DNA of 64,000 nt from Symbiodinium natans (Eukaryota; Sar; Dinophyceae; Suessiales; Symbiodiniaceae): the NCBI GenBank assembly GCA_905221605.1, contig CAJNDS010002381.1:140548-204547 (forward strand), read 5' to 3'. The position numbers and the translations under genes are program-made. A model generated the notes under the pieces. That model made no database searches. It was not told the origin of the DNA and saw only the letters and a program-made list of their open reading frames with translations. This document shows, piece by piece, positions 21,273-34,164 of the stretch (positions are counted from its first letter, which is position 1; every line of letters starts with the position of its first letter).

Positions 21273-23450
21273 TCATGGTGGTTTGCTTTCACTCATGAAA
21301 ACCATGTCTTGTAAACTCAAAGGCTCTGGCCACAACATCTGCATCTCGTTCTTTGCGAGATGCTCGCAGCTCCTGATGCGCAATGCCATGCTGAAGCCGT
21401 GACGTGGCAAACGGTGGCTCGCCTCGGGCATTCCTTCATGCAGCCGAGACAAAGCATCGAGGAACACCAGGCATTCCATGGCACCAAAGCTTCGGGCCCT
21501 CTTCGAGACCTGTCCCATGAATCAAGAAGACCGGCTAAGCAGCAAAGGAGGCCTTGACGGGGGTCAAATGCTTAGCCATTGCTCCAAGCCGTGCTTACAC
21601 GGATCCGTGCTCCACCGCACTTCACTACTCACTATGGCAAGAGGAGGGTTGGATTGGCTCGGTTGGGTCGATAAGCCTCTGCCACAAGCTCATCCGCAAG
21701 CTCCTCGTTGTAGACGGCTGCCTGTGAGGTGCCAATGCTAGTTTAGGGTGTATCCAACGTGTAACTGCAACGGCAATGACACAGCGAGCGCGGCGCCTCT
21801 GCAAAGCTTCTGCAGAGGCTGGCCAGCTCAGGAGGCGTCAAGTCGTACAAGTACCGGGGCAGGGCCTCCGCCACCTTAACAAAAAGGCTACTCCTTTTCC
21901 TTGCAGCTCTGTTTTTTGTATCCACAGAAGCTCGGCACCGGCTCAGTCTCTCTCTTTTTCTCTTAGCAACCTTCTTCTTCTACTTCTTCTGCGCACTTTA
22001 GGGCCCCCATGGCCCCCCCCCAGCGGTTCATTGACTCTCTCTCTCTCTCTCTCGGTAACGGGGTTCTTCAGGGAATTCTCTTTTCATCTCCCCAACATGG
22101 CAAGGGCCCGCAGGGGCCCATGCTCGTGAAGTCAAGCAGCTGACAAACTACCGGAACTTCAACATGAACGCGTACGAAAACATGACACATGCATGCGCTA
22201 CTGAAAACATACGTAGCTAAATGCACGAACTTCACATACCGATCGGAAAGGAATCTGGTGTGAGCCATGCACCAGCGCGAAGAGCTCCGGACTTTGCACC
22301 TGCGACTAGTGACTAAGTTTACTAAGTGGGTGCTAGTGTGTGCTTCCATGTGCTTTGCCATGACAATGACACAATGGAATCACAGCACATGCACTTGGCT
22401 GGGCGCAGGCATCCTCGCCTTACGCGCAATAGCCGGATCAACACACGCAGTAGGGTTCGCAGCTAAGATGCCTGTATGAGGCTGTGGGTGTGCCAGACAT
22501 CCTTATGCAACCGTATGGCGTAAGCGTCCGCAATGTGGACAAGCTCGCGAGGGCGGAAGTCTTGAACTCGGTCTGCGATAAACGGCACCATGCCCTGACG
22601 TTTGGGAGGTGTTCTCCTACGTACTCTCCCATGGTGACCATGGTGTTCCCATTTGCACTTGGAAGTGCTCAACTCTGCCCGCCTCGAGCAAATCGCTGTC
22701 GAAGGCTTGAACCTTTCCGCAGGCAACCGCCATTCGTCGAAGGTCTTGCGCAGAGATCGGTGCCGCCTCTTACCCCACGGAACGATCACACGCACACTAT
22801 TTGGCGTGCCCAGTCTTGTGTTGTGACCTTCGAACTCTGGCCTCTTCCACACATGCTGCCTGTGGGGGGGACAAGCACTCCAAAGCCCTCGCCTTAGTGA
22901 AAATCGCAGCCCAGCAACACGAAAGCGTTGGACCGTTGGATCACCGCATGTGATCACAGATCGCAGCATAGTGCCACCCGTTCCCCGGGACTCTCACCGA
23001 CAGCTTCGCAAACAAAGGAAAGTCCACCTGAGCCGTTTCGTTTGCTGTGTGACATGCAAGCAGTCTCAGTCGCAGCAAGACGCAAAAACACAGGACGACT
23101 TTCCGATCCGCACATGTTCTACACACGACGAGCTGTTGTGAAGTCGGCAGGACTCTATATCATTCGATAAATCCGCCAGAAGCCTTGGCAAGAACGTGAT
23201 CAAAAATGTGCACCGGGCTTTGCACATATCTGGCCGTGGAGAAGGCTGACGCAAAACGAGCTGCCTGCCGGGAGACAAACTTCTTGGCCCTTCCCCTTCC
23301 TGGCCCAAACGTTCGCACCTTGCCTCCTCGAAACGCATCTCTGACACAAGCTCTTCCGTTCGGGCGGCGTATCTCGCCCAAAGGGCCTGAGGATGACACG
23401 ACAGGACACACGAGATGGACAAAATCCCGACGATTGTGCTGAGGCCGCGG
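21273..23450 (-). CDS. Helical-repeat protein exons, OPR/RAP-like (organelle RNA type)
   Basis: Minus-strand exons share a helix-turn-helix pattern: ARFASAFSTARYVQSPVHIF then FDHVLAKASGGF (about 23,160-23,290), LWARYAARTEELVSEMRFEE (about 23,335-23,400), FIADRVQDFRPRELVHIADA (about 22,500-22,600), LFVKVAEALPRYLYDLTPPE followed by LASLCRSFAEA (about 21,790-21,880), VYNEELADELVAEA (about 21,680-21,730), and MECLVFLDALSRL (about 21,440-21,490). The LxPxELxxLxxxFA signature resembles octotricopeptide/RAP and FASTK-type proteins that bind organelle transcripts and are abundant in dinoflagellates. Exon borders were not fixed, and more than one gene may be involved. Confidence 0.45.
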
Positions 23451-23871
23451 GTGGGTATGATTCACAGAGCATCATGCAATGCCAGGCGTTCGATAGTATC
23501 AGGCGTAGGGTTGCTACGTAGACGCTGCTAGAAACCTACATGGTGGTCGCGTGTGGTCGCTTGAGCCTCGCATTCATGCATACCACCTTATGAAACCAAA
23601 GTTTGTCTGCTTGAGGGGTGTCCGCTGAAATCCTTACTGTGAAGCTCATGAAGCCTCAACACGTCTCATCCTTTTGCCTCCGTGAGGTCGCCCTCAGCCA
23701 GCGCCCTCCGCGCGGCACGGCCCAGCTCGATGGAGCTGCATCGCTCCACGTCCTCTTTTTGACGGAGTTGATTGCAAGAGATTGCAAGAGATTGCAAGAA
23801 CAGAGTGTTAACAGTTCACTTGTTCCAGCCTTAGAATGGCACTGCTTCGCTCTCGCCGCCACTAATCACTA

Positions 23872-23884
23872 CCCTAAACCCTAA
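23872..23884 (-). repeat. Short telomere-like fragment
   Basis: Nearly two CCCTAAA units. Too short alone to be meaningful; listed because it matches the orientation of the longer blocks. Confidence 0.5.
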
Positions 23885-24422
23885 TGCCTGAACAACCCTA
23901 AGCTACAGTTGCAACATGTTGCAACCAAGATCAACCAAATTCAAAGCCGATACTTAAGAATCACATCGGGGAACATTGCCGAACAACGCCGTTGCCGTTA
24001 GGGCTAGTGCTTCGCTATAGTGCTTCATTGAGGAGCATGATGCAGCGATGTGCAGCGCTTGTTCTGGCTCTTTAGGATGGCTGTTTTGTAAAGTTTGTAA
24101 ACTCATGTCATCTCATGTCGGCGCACGCATGATTAGCTTTACGGGCACATGCCCAGCGACAAATTGATACAAATTGTGCTCAAATCTCGCAAGTACGAAA
24201 AAGAAGGCGCATGTGAAATTGGCTCTCTCACCGTGGCCCTTTGTGACTTTGGTGCTCTGCAACAGGCGCCTGCAGAACGGGGCCAGCTGTTGCGAGTCGA
24301 AGGGCCGAGCGCATGATGAAGCCCGCATCCGAACACACGAAACTGTGGGGAACACAGATGGGCTGCAAGGACTCTTACAAGGAAGATGGAGACATGCTAA
24401 GATGTTATGATTTTCACAACAT

Positions 24423-24640
24423 TCATGGATCTGTCTTGTCAGGTGCCACTTTCAGATGAAGGAAAAGCCAGAGCGGCACAAGCGATTTCAGCTCTACAAG
24501 CCAAGGCAGAAGCTTAGATTCGAGAAGATGTCTCACAGCACTTTCCTGGCACCCTGCCTCCATGAGCAGAACCGCCACCTCACATGGAAAGGCACGGGGA
24601 TTGAGGACAAAGCGCATTACCCACAACAACCCACATGCAG
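24423..24640 (-). CDS. Unidentified coding-like exon downstream of PPR gene
   Basis: A minus-strand frame contains AVLLMEAGCQESAVRHLLES and KLLPWLVELKSL, which looks like amphipathic helices. It may be the last exon of the PPR gene or the start of the OPR-like gene. No boundary is certain. Confidence 0.3.
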
Positions 24641-24959
24641 GTTCCACAGCAAGCCCTTCCCGCCTCAGAAGTCTTATGTACATCGGTGGCATCATCTAGC
24701 TGCTGCAAGTGCATGGCATCCCACCTGTCCTTTTCAAGGAGGCGAAGAATCGCGCTTTACAAGTGTTGAGACAAGTGAATGAAAGCGGCCGGAGGGGTCC
24801 TTTCCAAGGGTGAGCTTGTTGTTGAGTTCAATCTCCAGAGTGTGGTGGGCTCCCATTTTGACCCACTGATTCTCCTCTGCACGCTTCATGAGTACATTTT
24901 CTGCGAAAAGCGAAAAGCCCGCATAGCTTGCTGAGCTGCATGCTAGGGCTAGGGATTAC

Positions 24960-27900
24960 AGGCGGAGATGGGCGCAGCGTGAGCCAAGATGAGCCAAGCA
25001 GATTTTGTCGCTCCCTGCAAAGCATCTGACATCCAATCCGACCGCTGCCACTGCAGCTCGCCGAGCAACGTGGATGCAACATCGAGCAATGAGGCTGCAA
25101 CGCATGCTGTGACAATTGCTGCGTAGCAGTCTGCACTCGGAGCACTCTGCTGCCGCAAAAGGGCCAGGCCAGGCTGCCAGCAATGGCAAGTAGAGCACGC
25201 TAGCGATGCTGTGTCAAAGGTAACTGCATCTGGATTCATGTCAGCTGCCCCTCAGCTATAGCATGTGTCGAAAGGGCACAACGCTGCCTGCACTGGAGTC
25301 TGCTCAACGAATCCCCTAAGCGTGGGACGCATCATATCCAGTGCGTGGCAGGAAAATCTCCAGTTTCTCGCCTCAACAGCATGACAACTGCCATTGACAG
25401 CCAGAAGCCAACAACCCATCTCCGGCTAACTTCTGAAAATGGCTTCGGACAAGAACGAACGCCTGCTTCTCCTTCTTCGAGGAAAGAAACCTAGATGATC
25501 CAAGACGGTAGTTACTGGCAGTTTTCAAAACCTCGGTCCGGGAGTATCAGGCGGGCGTCTGTGAGCATGTTAGGTGCTGCGAGCTAGTGGATTCCGACTC
25601 ACAAGAAGCTCGATATGCGGAAAAAAGATTCATGGCCGGTGGTTTGCGGCAGGCAGGGCAGTTGTCGAAGCAAGGACTTGGTTTTTTTTTGGCGGGGGGA
25701 CGGGGGGAGGCAAGCGGTAAGCTCAGATGGCTTGGCAAAAGTTGTTTTCCTGTTGGGTTTACATTTCGGAAACTCGGGCTTTCAAGGTCAGGGGAGGATA
25801 CCCCCCGGCCCATGTCCCCCCCTCCCCCCTTCCATGCCGTGTGTGCAAACCTTTTCTCATGACTCAAGGCAAAGGTGGGGGGAGGGGGGGGGCGGGCCCA
25901 AGTCTTTCACCCAAGACAAGACAGGGAACTTTCGTGACAATGAAAGAGAATGCCATCATTAGAGCCACGGCAAGGCAACTACAGTGCCAGATGGTGCCAC
26001 CATGCGCAAGCTACTCAGTAATTGGCAATGTGTTTGCTACGGCTCCTCGATGCTTAGTCGAAAGCAGGAATTGTAGGAAGCGCCGTCCAACCAAAGGCCA
26101 CGGCAAGCAAAGTACGGGCATGTCTCAGGAAAAATCGCGGTCTGCTGCTGTTGCCTGTTCCGGTTCATGATTTCGATTGTTACGTCGAATCACGCGGTGG
26201 ATGTATGATAGCGCGCACATGATTTGAAAACTGGAAACGGGCAAGCAGATCACAGGCTGAAGATGAACTGGAGACGACGCATGCTCGAATTAAATGTTTC
26301 TGGACGACCCACGCCCATCCCACACGCCTTTTGCGCAGCAGCCGCAACGATGTTGTAACTCACTCGATCTGGATGCGCCCGAAGATGCGGCATTGAGCTG
26401 AGGAGTTCCACCGCAGGCTGCCAGAGGCTTCCTGCACATTTTGCACATGCACATAGTTTACATCTGAGCACGCTGCGTCTGACATCTTGGAAGAGCAATG
26501 AAAACCCTGTCCTCGCTCCAACGCACTGGATGCTGCGTTGCAGGCGACTTCATTTGGAGAAGCATTCGTGTTGGCAATGTCCTTTGCTGGCATGGGACGT
26601 TGGAATGACCGTACCCTAACGGCTCAAACAAATTGCAAAGCATAGTTTGAGCGTGTTCACTTGTAACTGTGGACTTTCTGGAACGCATCACCATTTCTTT
26701 CGGGTTCTACATTCTTCTACAAGTTCGCCGCTTAATCTTCGTGCAGAGCATTTGCAAGTTGTGGCATACACGTGCACGATACCTGTACGCAACACTATTA
26801 CCAAAGTCTTCAGAATACAAACACCAGGGGGCCGAGCCGCTTTTCGTTAAAAACATGTTATGGTGCAGGTGGGATGCTCATGAGTGCTCCGGACAATTAC
26901 AAGGCCGAACTTTGCTTCGTTTACCGTGCTCGCTGTTTGCGGTGGGATAGCTCGTGCGATTGCCTCCACGTTTTGTTGCGATCGAGAAGCCTTGATTGGC
27001 GTTGTCACACGGAGGGGGGGTGGGTGATAAAAAGAGGGCCAGTGAAGAATGGCAGGAGGTCGGGCGGGGGGGGGGGGGGTAGAAAAACAACAAATCATAT
27101 CAAGTCCACAACGCCTGGTGGACAGCTACGGTTAAACACCCGATCATTTTGGCAGACAATGCTTTTCTGAATATGCACGCCTGATATCACCCAGGCCTCA
27201 GACACAGCTTAGTATTCACTGGGTGTTTTCAAGATGGCTTTTCTGCGGCTACACATGATTTGTGCAGTCTTGGCACTCGCAGTAACTCAAGCGCAAGCTG
27301 CCATTTGAGCGCAGATGCGCAGGCACTGATTGCAGCACTGTAGCCTTCCCGCCGCACGCACAGCACGTCCAACTACTATACAAGCACACAAGACACTTAC
27401 ACCACCGAAGGCCCCAAACAGTCATCAAAGGCAGGTCAAAGAAACAGTGGAGACAACAACGGGAGACAAAGGGAGACGAAGGGAGACAAATGGAGACGAA
27501 GGGAGACAAAGGGAGACAAAGCGAGATAAAAGCGAGACAAAGGGGAGACAAAGAGACAAGGAGCCCAGGAACCCAGCAACAGTCCTTAGGCAATCCTTAA
27601 ATGAATTTAGAACCCCAACGGTAGACTGTTTGGGGAAAAAGAAGTCGAGCTTGCTGCATCTGGAGCTCTCACCACATCGATATCTCCGTGCCAGCCCGAT
27701 AACAAAGCCAAAGCAACTTGCCATTGCCCAAGTTCGCAAGCGCTGATGAGCGAGCTGCACGTGAATTCATCTGGCTTTAGCCTGAAGACAGGCTTGCGCA
27801 GCACATTCGCATCTGGCACTGCCTTTAGAGTCAGGCCCCTGGGACTCGTGAACTTTTGTGAGGCCTTGCCTCCGCCCCTTGCCTTCGCCTAGCATCGCCT

Positions 27901-30900
27901 AATGATTTTAATGGCAGCTACTTGGCAAGTATGCAGGGTAATGGAATAATGGGATGGTCACATGCCCGCAGCAGGCTCTGAAATCACTTCGATTTTGCTG
28001 ACATGCTGAAGCACTGCCGCAAATGCAAAAACGCAGCTACCAGAATGTAGCGACCCCGTGACCCCCCACTGGCTGTTGCGCAATTTCTCGGCCGAGCCCC
28101 GACAAAAAGAGCACAAACGACTGAAGCATGTCCTGTGCTGAAGTCAAAGCCATGTCAAACCTTCGACCCGTTGCCTATCCGGCCTCCTGTCACTGGAGCT
28201 ATTACAACTGCTCTTGAAGGATCTTGCTCCGGCGACATTTCTAAGAGGCGGGCGGAGGATCTACATAATTCATGAAGCGAGCAATAATGAACAATACACT
28301 TGCTATCGTTCATGGTGACTCGGATGGTGCCAAGACCATGCAAGATGCCTCCAGAGCTGCATGTTTTCAAGAAGCCGCAGTGCAGTTTGCCACTGCAATG
28401 CCCTTCCGAGGGTACCCATGGCTGCGTTTACTGAAATCAGGCTTGGAGAGGCTGGGAAGGGCCACCCAAGGAAACAGAGCGCTTGCTGCCAGCAGCCTTC
28501 ACAAGCGCGCAGCGCCGTGCTTGCCGTAAAATCATCTGGTAGCAGCCGCAAAGTTCCAGAATCGCTTGCAAGCTGCAATGCAACCGGCCATGCACCACAC
28601 CTCTGGATCGTACTCATCACGCTGTTCAGCCCAACTATGTCAAACCTCTCCCTCAATAAACGCAGTGCCGAAGTCCATCTGCCATCTTCACCAGCATGTA
28701 TGATGGTGTTCACAGAAACCTGGTCGGGTCTGACTGCTGATTGTTGTAGATCACGGAACACGGCGTGCACTTGCCTCCAGCTTGCCCACTTGGCCTTCAA
28801 CGCTGCATTGACAACACCTAGCTCTGGATTCTCGCGAAAGCTGGCTATGCCAGCTTGCTGGCAAGGCAGGTTCGACTTCGACATCATTGAAAGTGACAAC
28901 TGCCATCGGCTTCCCAGGGCAATTGTCGACACTACAGATTTCAAGTTGACATCGTCTACAGGCACTCGCTTGGTACTCATCTTGCTCAGAGTTGCTACAG
29001 CGCGCCGCCATGCCGAGTTCAGGGAACAGATGAAGTGGTTGAACATGACCTGGTCTGGCAGAATGGCGCAGACCTGCGATCGAGGCAAGCTTCTTGGGAT
29101 CACAGGTGGTCAACTGGGTTCAACTGGGTTACAGATAGAGGCCTGCATGTTGCGAATCACGTTGCACACATGTTGCCACGAGCTCAAAGTCGAGATTGCT
29201 GCGCTGTAGCTGACAGTGCTTGGCCTCAGTGGGCAGACATCAATGACAATCTGCACGCAGTCATTGCTGCCATTCTCGGGACTTTTTGGATGCCAGGCCG
29301 TTACTCTCCACTCCCCCACTCCCGTGCACCCTGCGTGCACCTGAACCTGGACTGTACCCAGAGTTCTGGCCAGAGTTGTAAAGCTTGCCACCATGGCGAT
29401 GCAGCCAAAAACGCGTTGCACAGCGTCCCGTCCATCCTGGTGACAAGGTACGAAACCTAGTCATCACATGGCACGACCAGGCGAACCTCCCGAAGGAGAA
29501 GTCCTTGTTCGTGAGCGCTGACATGCACAGTGCAGCTGCTGCACTGTGGCCCACAAGTTGTCCTGCTGGCATGGCCGCACTGTGGCCGTGTCGTGCTGCC
29601 GTGTCTTAAACAGCCGTTTATACTTCAATCTGCGTGTATTAAACAAGAAGTCCTGAGAGCAAGAAGAGACGACAGAGGTGTAGCTCAGCGCATCTGGCTT
29701 CCTGAGCTCTTCTGAAAACAAGCCAGATCTGAAGGCTCTGGAGAGGTCATCGAAAGCACTCTTGCAGTACCAAGTGTCAGCTGCTGTTGATACATGTCTT
29801 CTAGCAGCTTGGCTCCCCTCCACCATGCTCGTCCCTTGTCGCATGCATTGAGGGCCACATTGAAGTGAATCACGTTCGCGTCCTTACACTACTTCAGTTG
29901 GCCGTCGCACACACATTGGAAAACGCTGTCGGCAGACAGCATAGCACAACACCGAAGGGTGCACCTTATGCTGTCCTAAGCTGTTTCGATAGGGTGTCGG
30001 AACATAAGAATATCGCTCTGTAGAGTTGCGGCGTGGTGCATCTGAAATCTGAAGTCCATCCTGCAGCACTGCAGCCTGGACTTTGCTATCTGGAGACTCA
30101 TTAGACTCATGAGCCCTCAGCCATCCAGCCCTTCACTCCTCCCAACTACCTACCTCGTAATTCCCGTCCCTGGCGCTCTGACTTACAAAACCCATCATTA
30201 CTCAGCCATACGAAGGTTTTACTGGGCGATGGGGCTCAGTCGGCCCAAGCCGCGCGAAGTCGACACTCCGCAGGGGCACGGCCTCGATTCGCGCGAAGTC
30301 GACCCATCCCAAAACGTCGACCATCGTCGACCCATAGACGCAAGATGACGCAAGTACGCGCTGGGTTGTACAAAACCGGCATGCGATGCGAAACTCTCCT
30401 TAGAAACTGAAGCGAAAAGGAACGGAAAATAACGGAAACAAGTGAAAAACGATTGCAAACGGAAAGCGTGCTTGATCTCCGAAGCAGGATGCAGAAAACA
30501 GACGTGGCAGCATGCGAAAAGAACTGCGCTTGAAAGGGGATTCTGCAGGGTCGCGCTGCGTCATATACAGGGAGTGCAGATGCAACAGGTGAATCCTCAA
30601 AGCCAAAACCTGCATTTACGCCGGGGTGTTGAACGTGGCGCGAGGCCCGCGCGAGGTTCCGCGCCAGGTTGGGCTCCGGGGCTGGCCCCAAACCCGAAGG
30701 CAGCAACCCCAATGTAAGATCACACGGCAAATCAATTCCTGAATTCCCAAATAAGCTAGTAATTAATAGGTTGTCTAAGACGTCGTGATGCTAGTAGAAG
30801 TCTTCGGCCCCGTGAGACTGCGTTCCCAACCTCGAAAACTCGACTTGTTGAGTAACTAGCTCCCCAGGGTCGCGGGTCGACGTCGACTTATGTCGACTTA

Positions 30901-31160
30901 ACACCATCACCCAGTGCTGGAAATCCCGATACAGCTTTCAGGGTATTCCGGGCTCTGCAAGCGTTAACCTCTTCAACTCGGAGTTCATCGTACATTAGTG
31001 GCCGAGAATCCACAGAATGGCGTGCCATGATGGCCAGAATGTCGGCCGCTACCGAAGGCAAGCTTCTTCTTGCCAGTGACTTGAGAAGGGCTGTTGCAAA
31101 CTTCGGAGTGCGACGCCTGGCAGGGTTGTTTGGTGCACCGATACCCACCCACCGCACATC
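24960..31160 (-). CDS. Pentatricopeptide repeat (PPR) protein, multi-exon
   Basis: PPR repeats (35-residue helical pairs that bind organelle RNA) run right to left: FATALLKSLARRSLPSVAAD (31,00x-31,100), VIHFNVALNACDKGR then KPDALSYTSVVSSCS (29,873-29,690; an intron with GC donor joins ...TARV to KPDAL in frame), RPSTVSYSAAISTLSS (29,210-29,160), then one long exon (about 29,100-28,330) with about seven degenerate units such as LPDQVMFNHFICSLNSAW, RPDQVSVNTIIHAGEDGRW and LPDDFTASTALRACEG, then KPDEFTCSSLISACELGQW (27,780-27,700), YSAAISACASALKWQLALEL (27,350-27,260), SPNEVACNAASSALERGQG and HPDRVSYNIVAAAAQ (26,560-26,330), and NPDAVTFDTASLACS (25,240-25,060). No targeting peptide or start was identified. 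The N-terminus and the order of small exons are inferred. Confidence 0.75.
27066..27080. repeat. Poly-G run
   Basis: Fifteen consecutive G residues in a PPR-gene intron, 40 bp after a second G7 run. Potential quadruplex-forming and prone to slippage. Confidence 0.85.
27436..27565 (+). repeat. 10-bp GGGAGACAAA tandem repeat
   Basis: About eleven imperfect copies of GGGAGACAAA/GGGAGACGAA lie in an intron of the PPR gene, just upstream (in gene direction) of the exon at 27,260-27,350. On the sense strand it is pyrimidine-rich (TTTGTCTCCC), so it could act as an extended polypyrimidine tract. Confidence 0.88.
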
Positions 31161-31219
31161 ACCGCACTCTCACACTCTGGATGTTGCAGCATGGTCTCGC
31201 AACATCTTGCAACATGAAA

Positions 31220-31630
31220 CCTACCCAGGCGCCAGGATTCCATCTCATCTTGGATTGCATCAGCAACCTCCTCTTGCGAAAGCGGTCGTCCCACAACCAA
31301 CAGCCGACTCGTCTCCAAGTTGCTTCCCAGCTTGCTCTGCATGGCAGCTGGGCGAAATTGCCACAGCTCAAACGGAGAAGCGCCGTCATTACACGGCTTC
31401 CCAAGCGCATGACGCACGTGGCGCACAGGTGCTGAATGCGACCATTTGTGGCCACTGAAACATGCTGCGGAGCGTGGCATGAATGAAGCGTGCAAAACCG
31501 TGAAATCTCACAGAGGGCGCATCTTGCATAATTGCCAAGCATGGAATGCTGCCTGTTGCTGAAAGCAGCGTCCTCACAATTCTTGCCCGAATACCGTATG
31601 CAATTTCCGGCGGCGTCATACTCAATCGAT
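31220..31630 (-). CDS. Cys/His-rich (zinc-finger-like) exon, unidentified
   Basis: A minus-strand segment around 31,545-31,400 reads ARCALCEISRFC, then TLHSCHAPQH, then HLCATC, a C-x2-C...C-x3-H-x2-CH...H...C-x2-C spacing typical of a treble-clef or B-box-like zinc site. A following segment (31,350-31,225) contains ETSRLLVVGRPLSQEEVADA and ends at a GTAGGT donor. It is either an upstream gene or the 5' part of the PPR gene. Zinc binding is inferred from spacing only. Confidence 0.4.
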
Positions 31631-34160
31631 TTGACCTGCAGGAAACCCTATCATTTCAACTTCTAATGCTTTAGCATCTGTTGATGCAGGTAGCATCTTA
31701 GCAGTGCAGGTTATGGGCATCCACAAGCCAGAGGCTTGACACGTATCAGCCATCAGTCAAGGACGGAGACCTGACAGCACAAGCCTGCAGGAGTGGATTC
31801 CACAGGGGGGATCCAGGCAGCCCCCCTCCCACCCCTCCGTACAAGCCGCTGACTATTGAATTTTCATATCATTAAGGCAATTAAGGCCTCAAAGAAGGAT
31901 CGCGGCCAATTTCTGTGGGACTACAAGAACTTTCCGACCTTCCCAAAAACTTGAAGATTTCTTCCGGGAGGCCATGCTGAAAGCTAGACAGCAGCGAGAA
32001 GGCCCAACCCCAAAGCACCGGAAACCGAGCCGGTAGACACGATTCCCATCCCTGGAAAGACGGCACAAGAGAACACATCGTAGATTGTTTTGTGGGATGT
32101 CCGTGTAGTACACGACGAGGCTTTCTGGCTTTGGGTAATTCGCACCGTATGTGATCTCCAATGTAGAAGCCGATGGATGTTTATGAGCTTGGCGAGATTG
32201 CAAGTGTTCTCAACATGCCAAGCACCATGCAGACACTGCCTAAAGGACACAAAAGCCGACATCGTTACAGCATCAGACATGCCAGGATGCCACACGATTT
32301 TGAAAACAAAACCCTGCAAAACAAAGACAAAGAGGCTCCCTTATTGTGATGTAACCCAACCTCAAAGCGAAGAACTCATGTGCAAGGAAAGGCCTCCACG
32401 GTCATCTGTATCCTTGCCGCAAGTGCATTGCATGTGCCCCTTCATGGCACTACAAGTAATTGCCTCGCCACCCTCGCAAATACTTCTATATGAAAGTGTG
32501 TGCCCAGCCCCCCTCATGACATAAGTGTCGAGCTTTTGCATGTGCAAACTTCCTAGCACGATGGCGTTTCTAGCAGAATCGCACATTTCTAGGCGTAGTG
32601 TAAAGCATTTAGCTATATGTAGTCAATATGTATTTGAAATTGGTTTTGTATTCGAATGAATATTCTAAGTTGACTTGCATTCAAGTAACTGTTTTAATTC
32701 GTATTCATTAGTATAAACACCTACAATTGGTGCTTTGTCAGTCCTTAACTCGTACTCAACTCGCACTGGGCCTATCTTCTGCCCGAGGAAAAGCCTTGTT
32801 TGCCTCGACAAGGCAGTATGTATTTGCCTGCAAAGCGGACTGTTTGCCCAGAAAAGCACGCTTTGCCTGAAGAATCCCAAAGGCTAAACTTTCCCAACAG
32901 CTTCCCCGGTGAGCTTGGACTTTTTCGACTCTTGCATTTTCGGTTTGTTCGTAGTACGATGGCCTTAACTAAGCAAGTTATGCATTGTTAAGATACTATG
33001 CTTTCCTAGAGAACATGTTTGACATGCCTCAATGCTTCAGTATTACTCACGACTCACGAATGTGTTATGAAAACTGTTGTGCTTTAACCTGTATTTCACT
33101 GATACTTTAATTGCATTCAGTGGTGTGTGTGTGTGTGTGCAATGCTGCTCCGGAGCCGGGCGCCCGCGAGTGGCTCGGATGTGGATGTGTGGATGGGCGG
33201 CGCCCCCCCAAGTCTTTAATTTGTATGCAAAGAACCTTCATTCACGTGTCAAGAAGTTTCCGTAGTTAATTCGTACTTGCTTGCTTCTATTAGAGAGCAT
33301 TACTTGCGTAGAGCAAGCATTAATTGCCTGGAAGAAGCGGTATTAGTCTCTCTATTCTGTCAAGAGTCACCAAAAAATCACAAAACCAGAAATGTCCTCT
33401 GAAAGTCACCTTATATATCGGCATGTGAGCGAGGAGTCCCAGTAGCTGGCCTTCATGGCCTGGTGCCGGTCTCTGAGATTACAAAACCTACACGCTAGGA
33501 CACGAATTCAACCATTGGCTTTATGGATTTAAGTCTCGCTTACCGGGGGGCAGCACCGAGCCCTTGCGAAAATGCGCGGCGAAAATGCAAAATCCAGAGC
33601 CCGGAGCCCTCTTTGTTTTTGATCTAGTCGTTTCCTCGAGCGTTGGGCTGTTTGCGAAAGATCCAAAAACAAACATGCATGATCTGGATTCTACCATCCA
33701 CAGGCCTGGAAACCCAACACATGGTTTTGTAGTTTGACTCGGAAGTCCAAAAAAGCTTGGTATTGCGGATTCTCAAGTAAAATCCTACAAGGCGTGTTGC
33801 TTGAGGCTCGGAACACCCAATGGCTCAAAAGGATTTTCAAAAACAACTGCTAGTCTGTAAAGGTATTTCTTCAAACCGCTTTCATGAAATGCTATTTCGA
33901 AGAGGCAAAGAAAATCTTGTGCAAGAAGCCAAGGCTTTCTCCACAATCCACTTTTGACCTCGCATCCCAAATCCCAGATCCTAAAGAAACAAGGAGAAAA
34001 GAACGATTTTTATTGCACTTTAAGTTTTCTCGAATTGTTTTGGTGTTCTTTGGAAAAACCAACAATGTATGTTTTGTGGATATTGCTTTCCACAGGCTTG
34101 GAAACGAGAAAACCTCTTTTTCATGTTGCTCGGAAATAAAACATAGGCTCTGGCATGTTT
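31631..34160. other. Stretch without supported gene
   Basis: No family-level signal on either strand. Composition falls from about 50 percent GC to AT-rich after 32,600. It includes a (GT)n tract at 33,121-33,139. Minus-strand frames at 33,890-34,360 run into the 54-bp repeat and are not considered real. Confidence 0.4.
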
Positions 34161-34164
34161 TCGT

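Noticed and set aside
28361-29209. Plus-strand open frame of 282 codons
   Set aside because: Antisense shadow of the PPR exon on the minus strand, which has clear PPR motifs.
29670-29740. tRNA-like GGTGTAGCTCAGC motif
   Set aside because: Resembles an A box, but there is no matching T arm or acceptor stem, and it lies in a PPR exon/intron.
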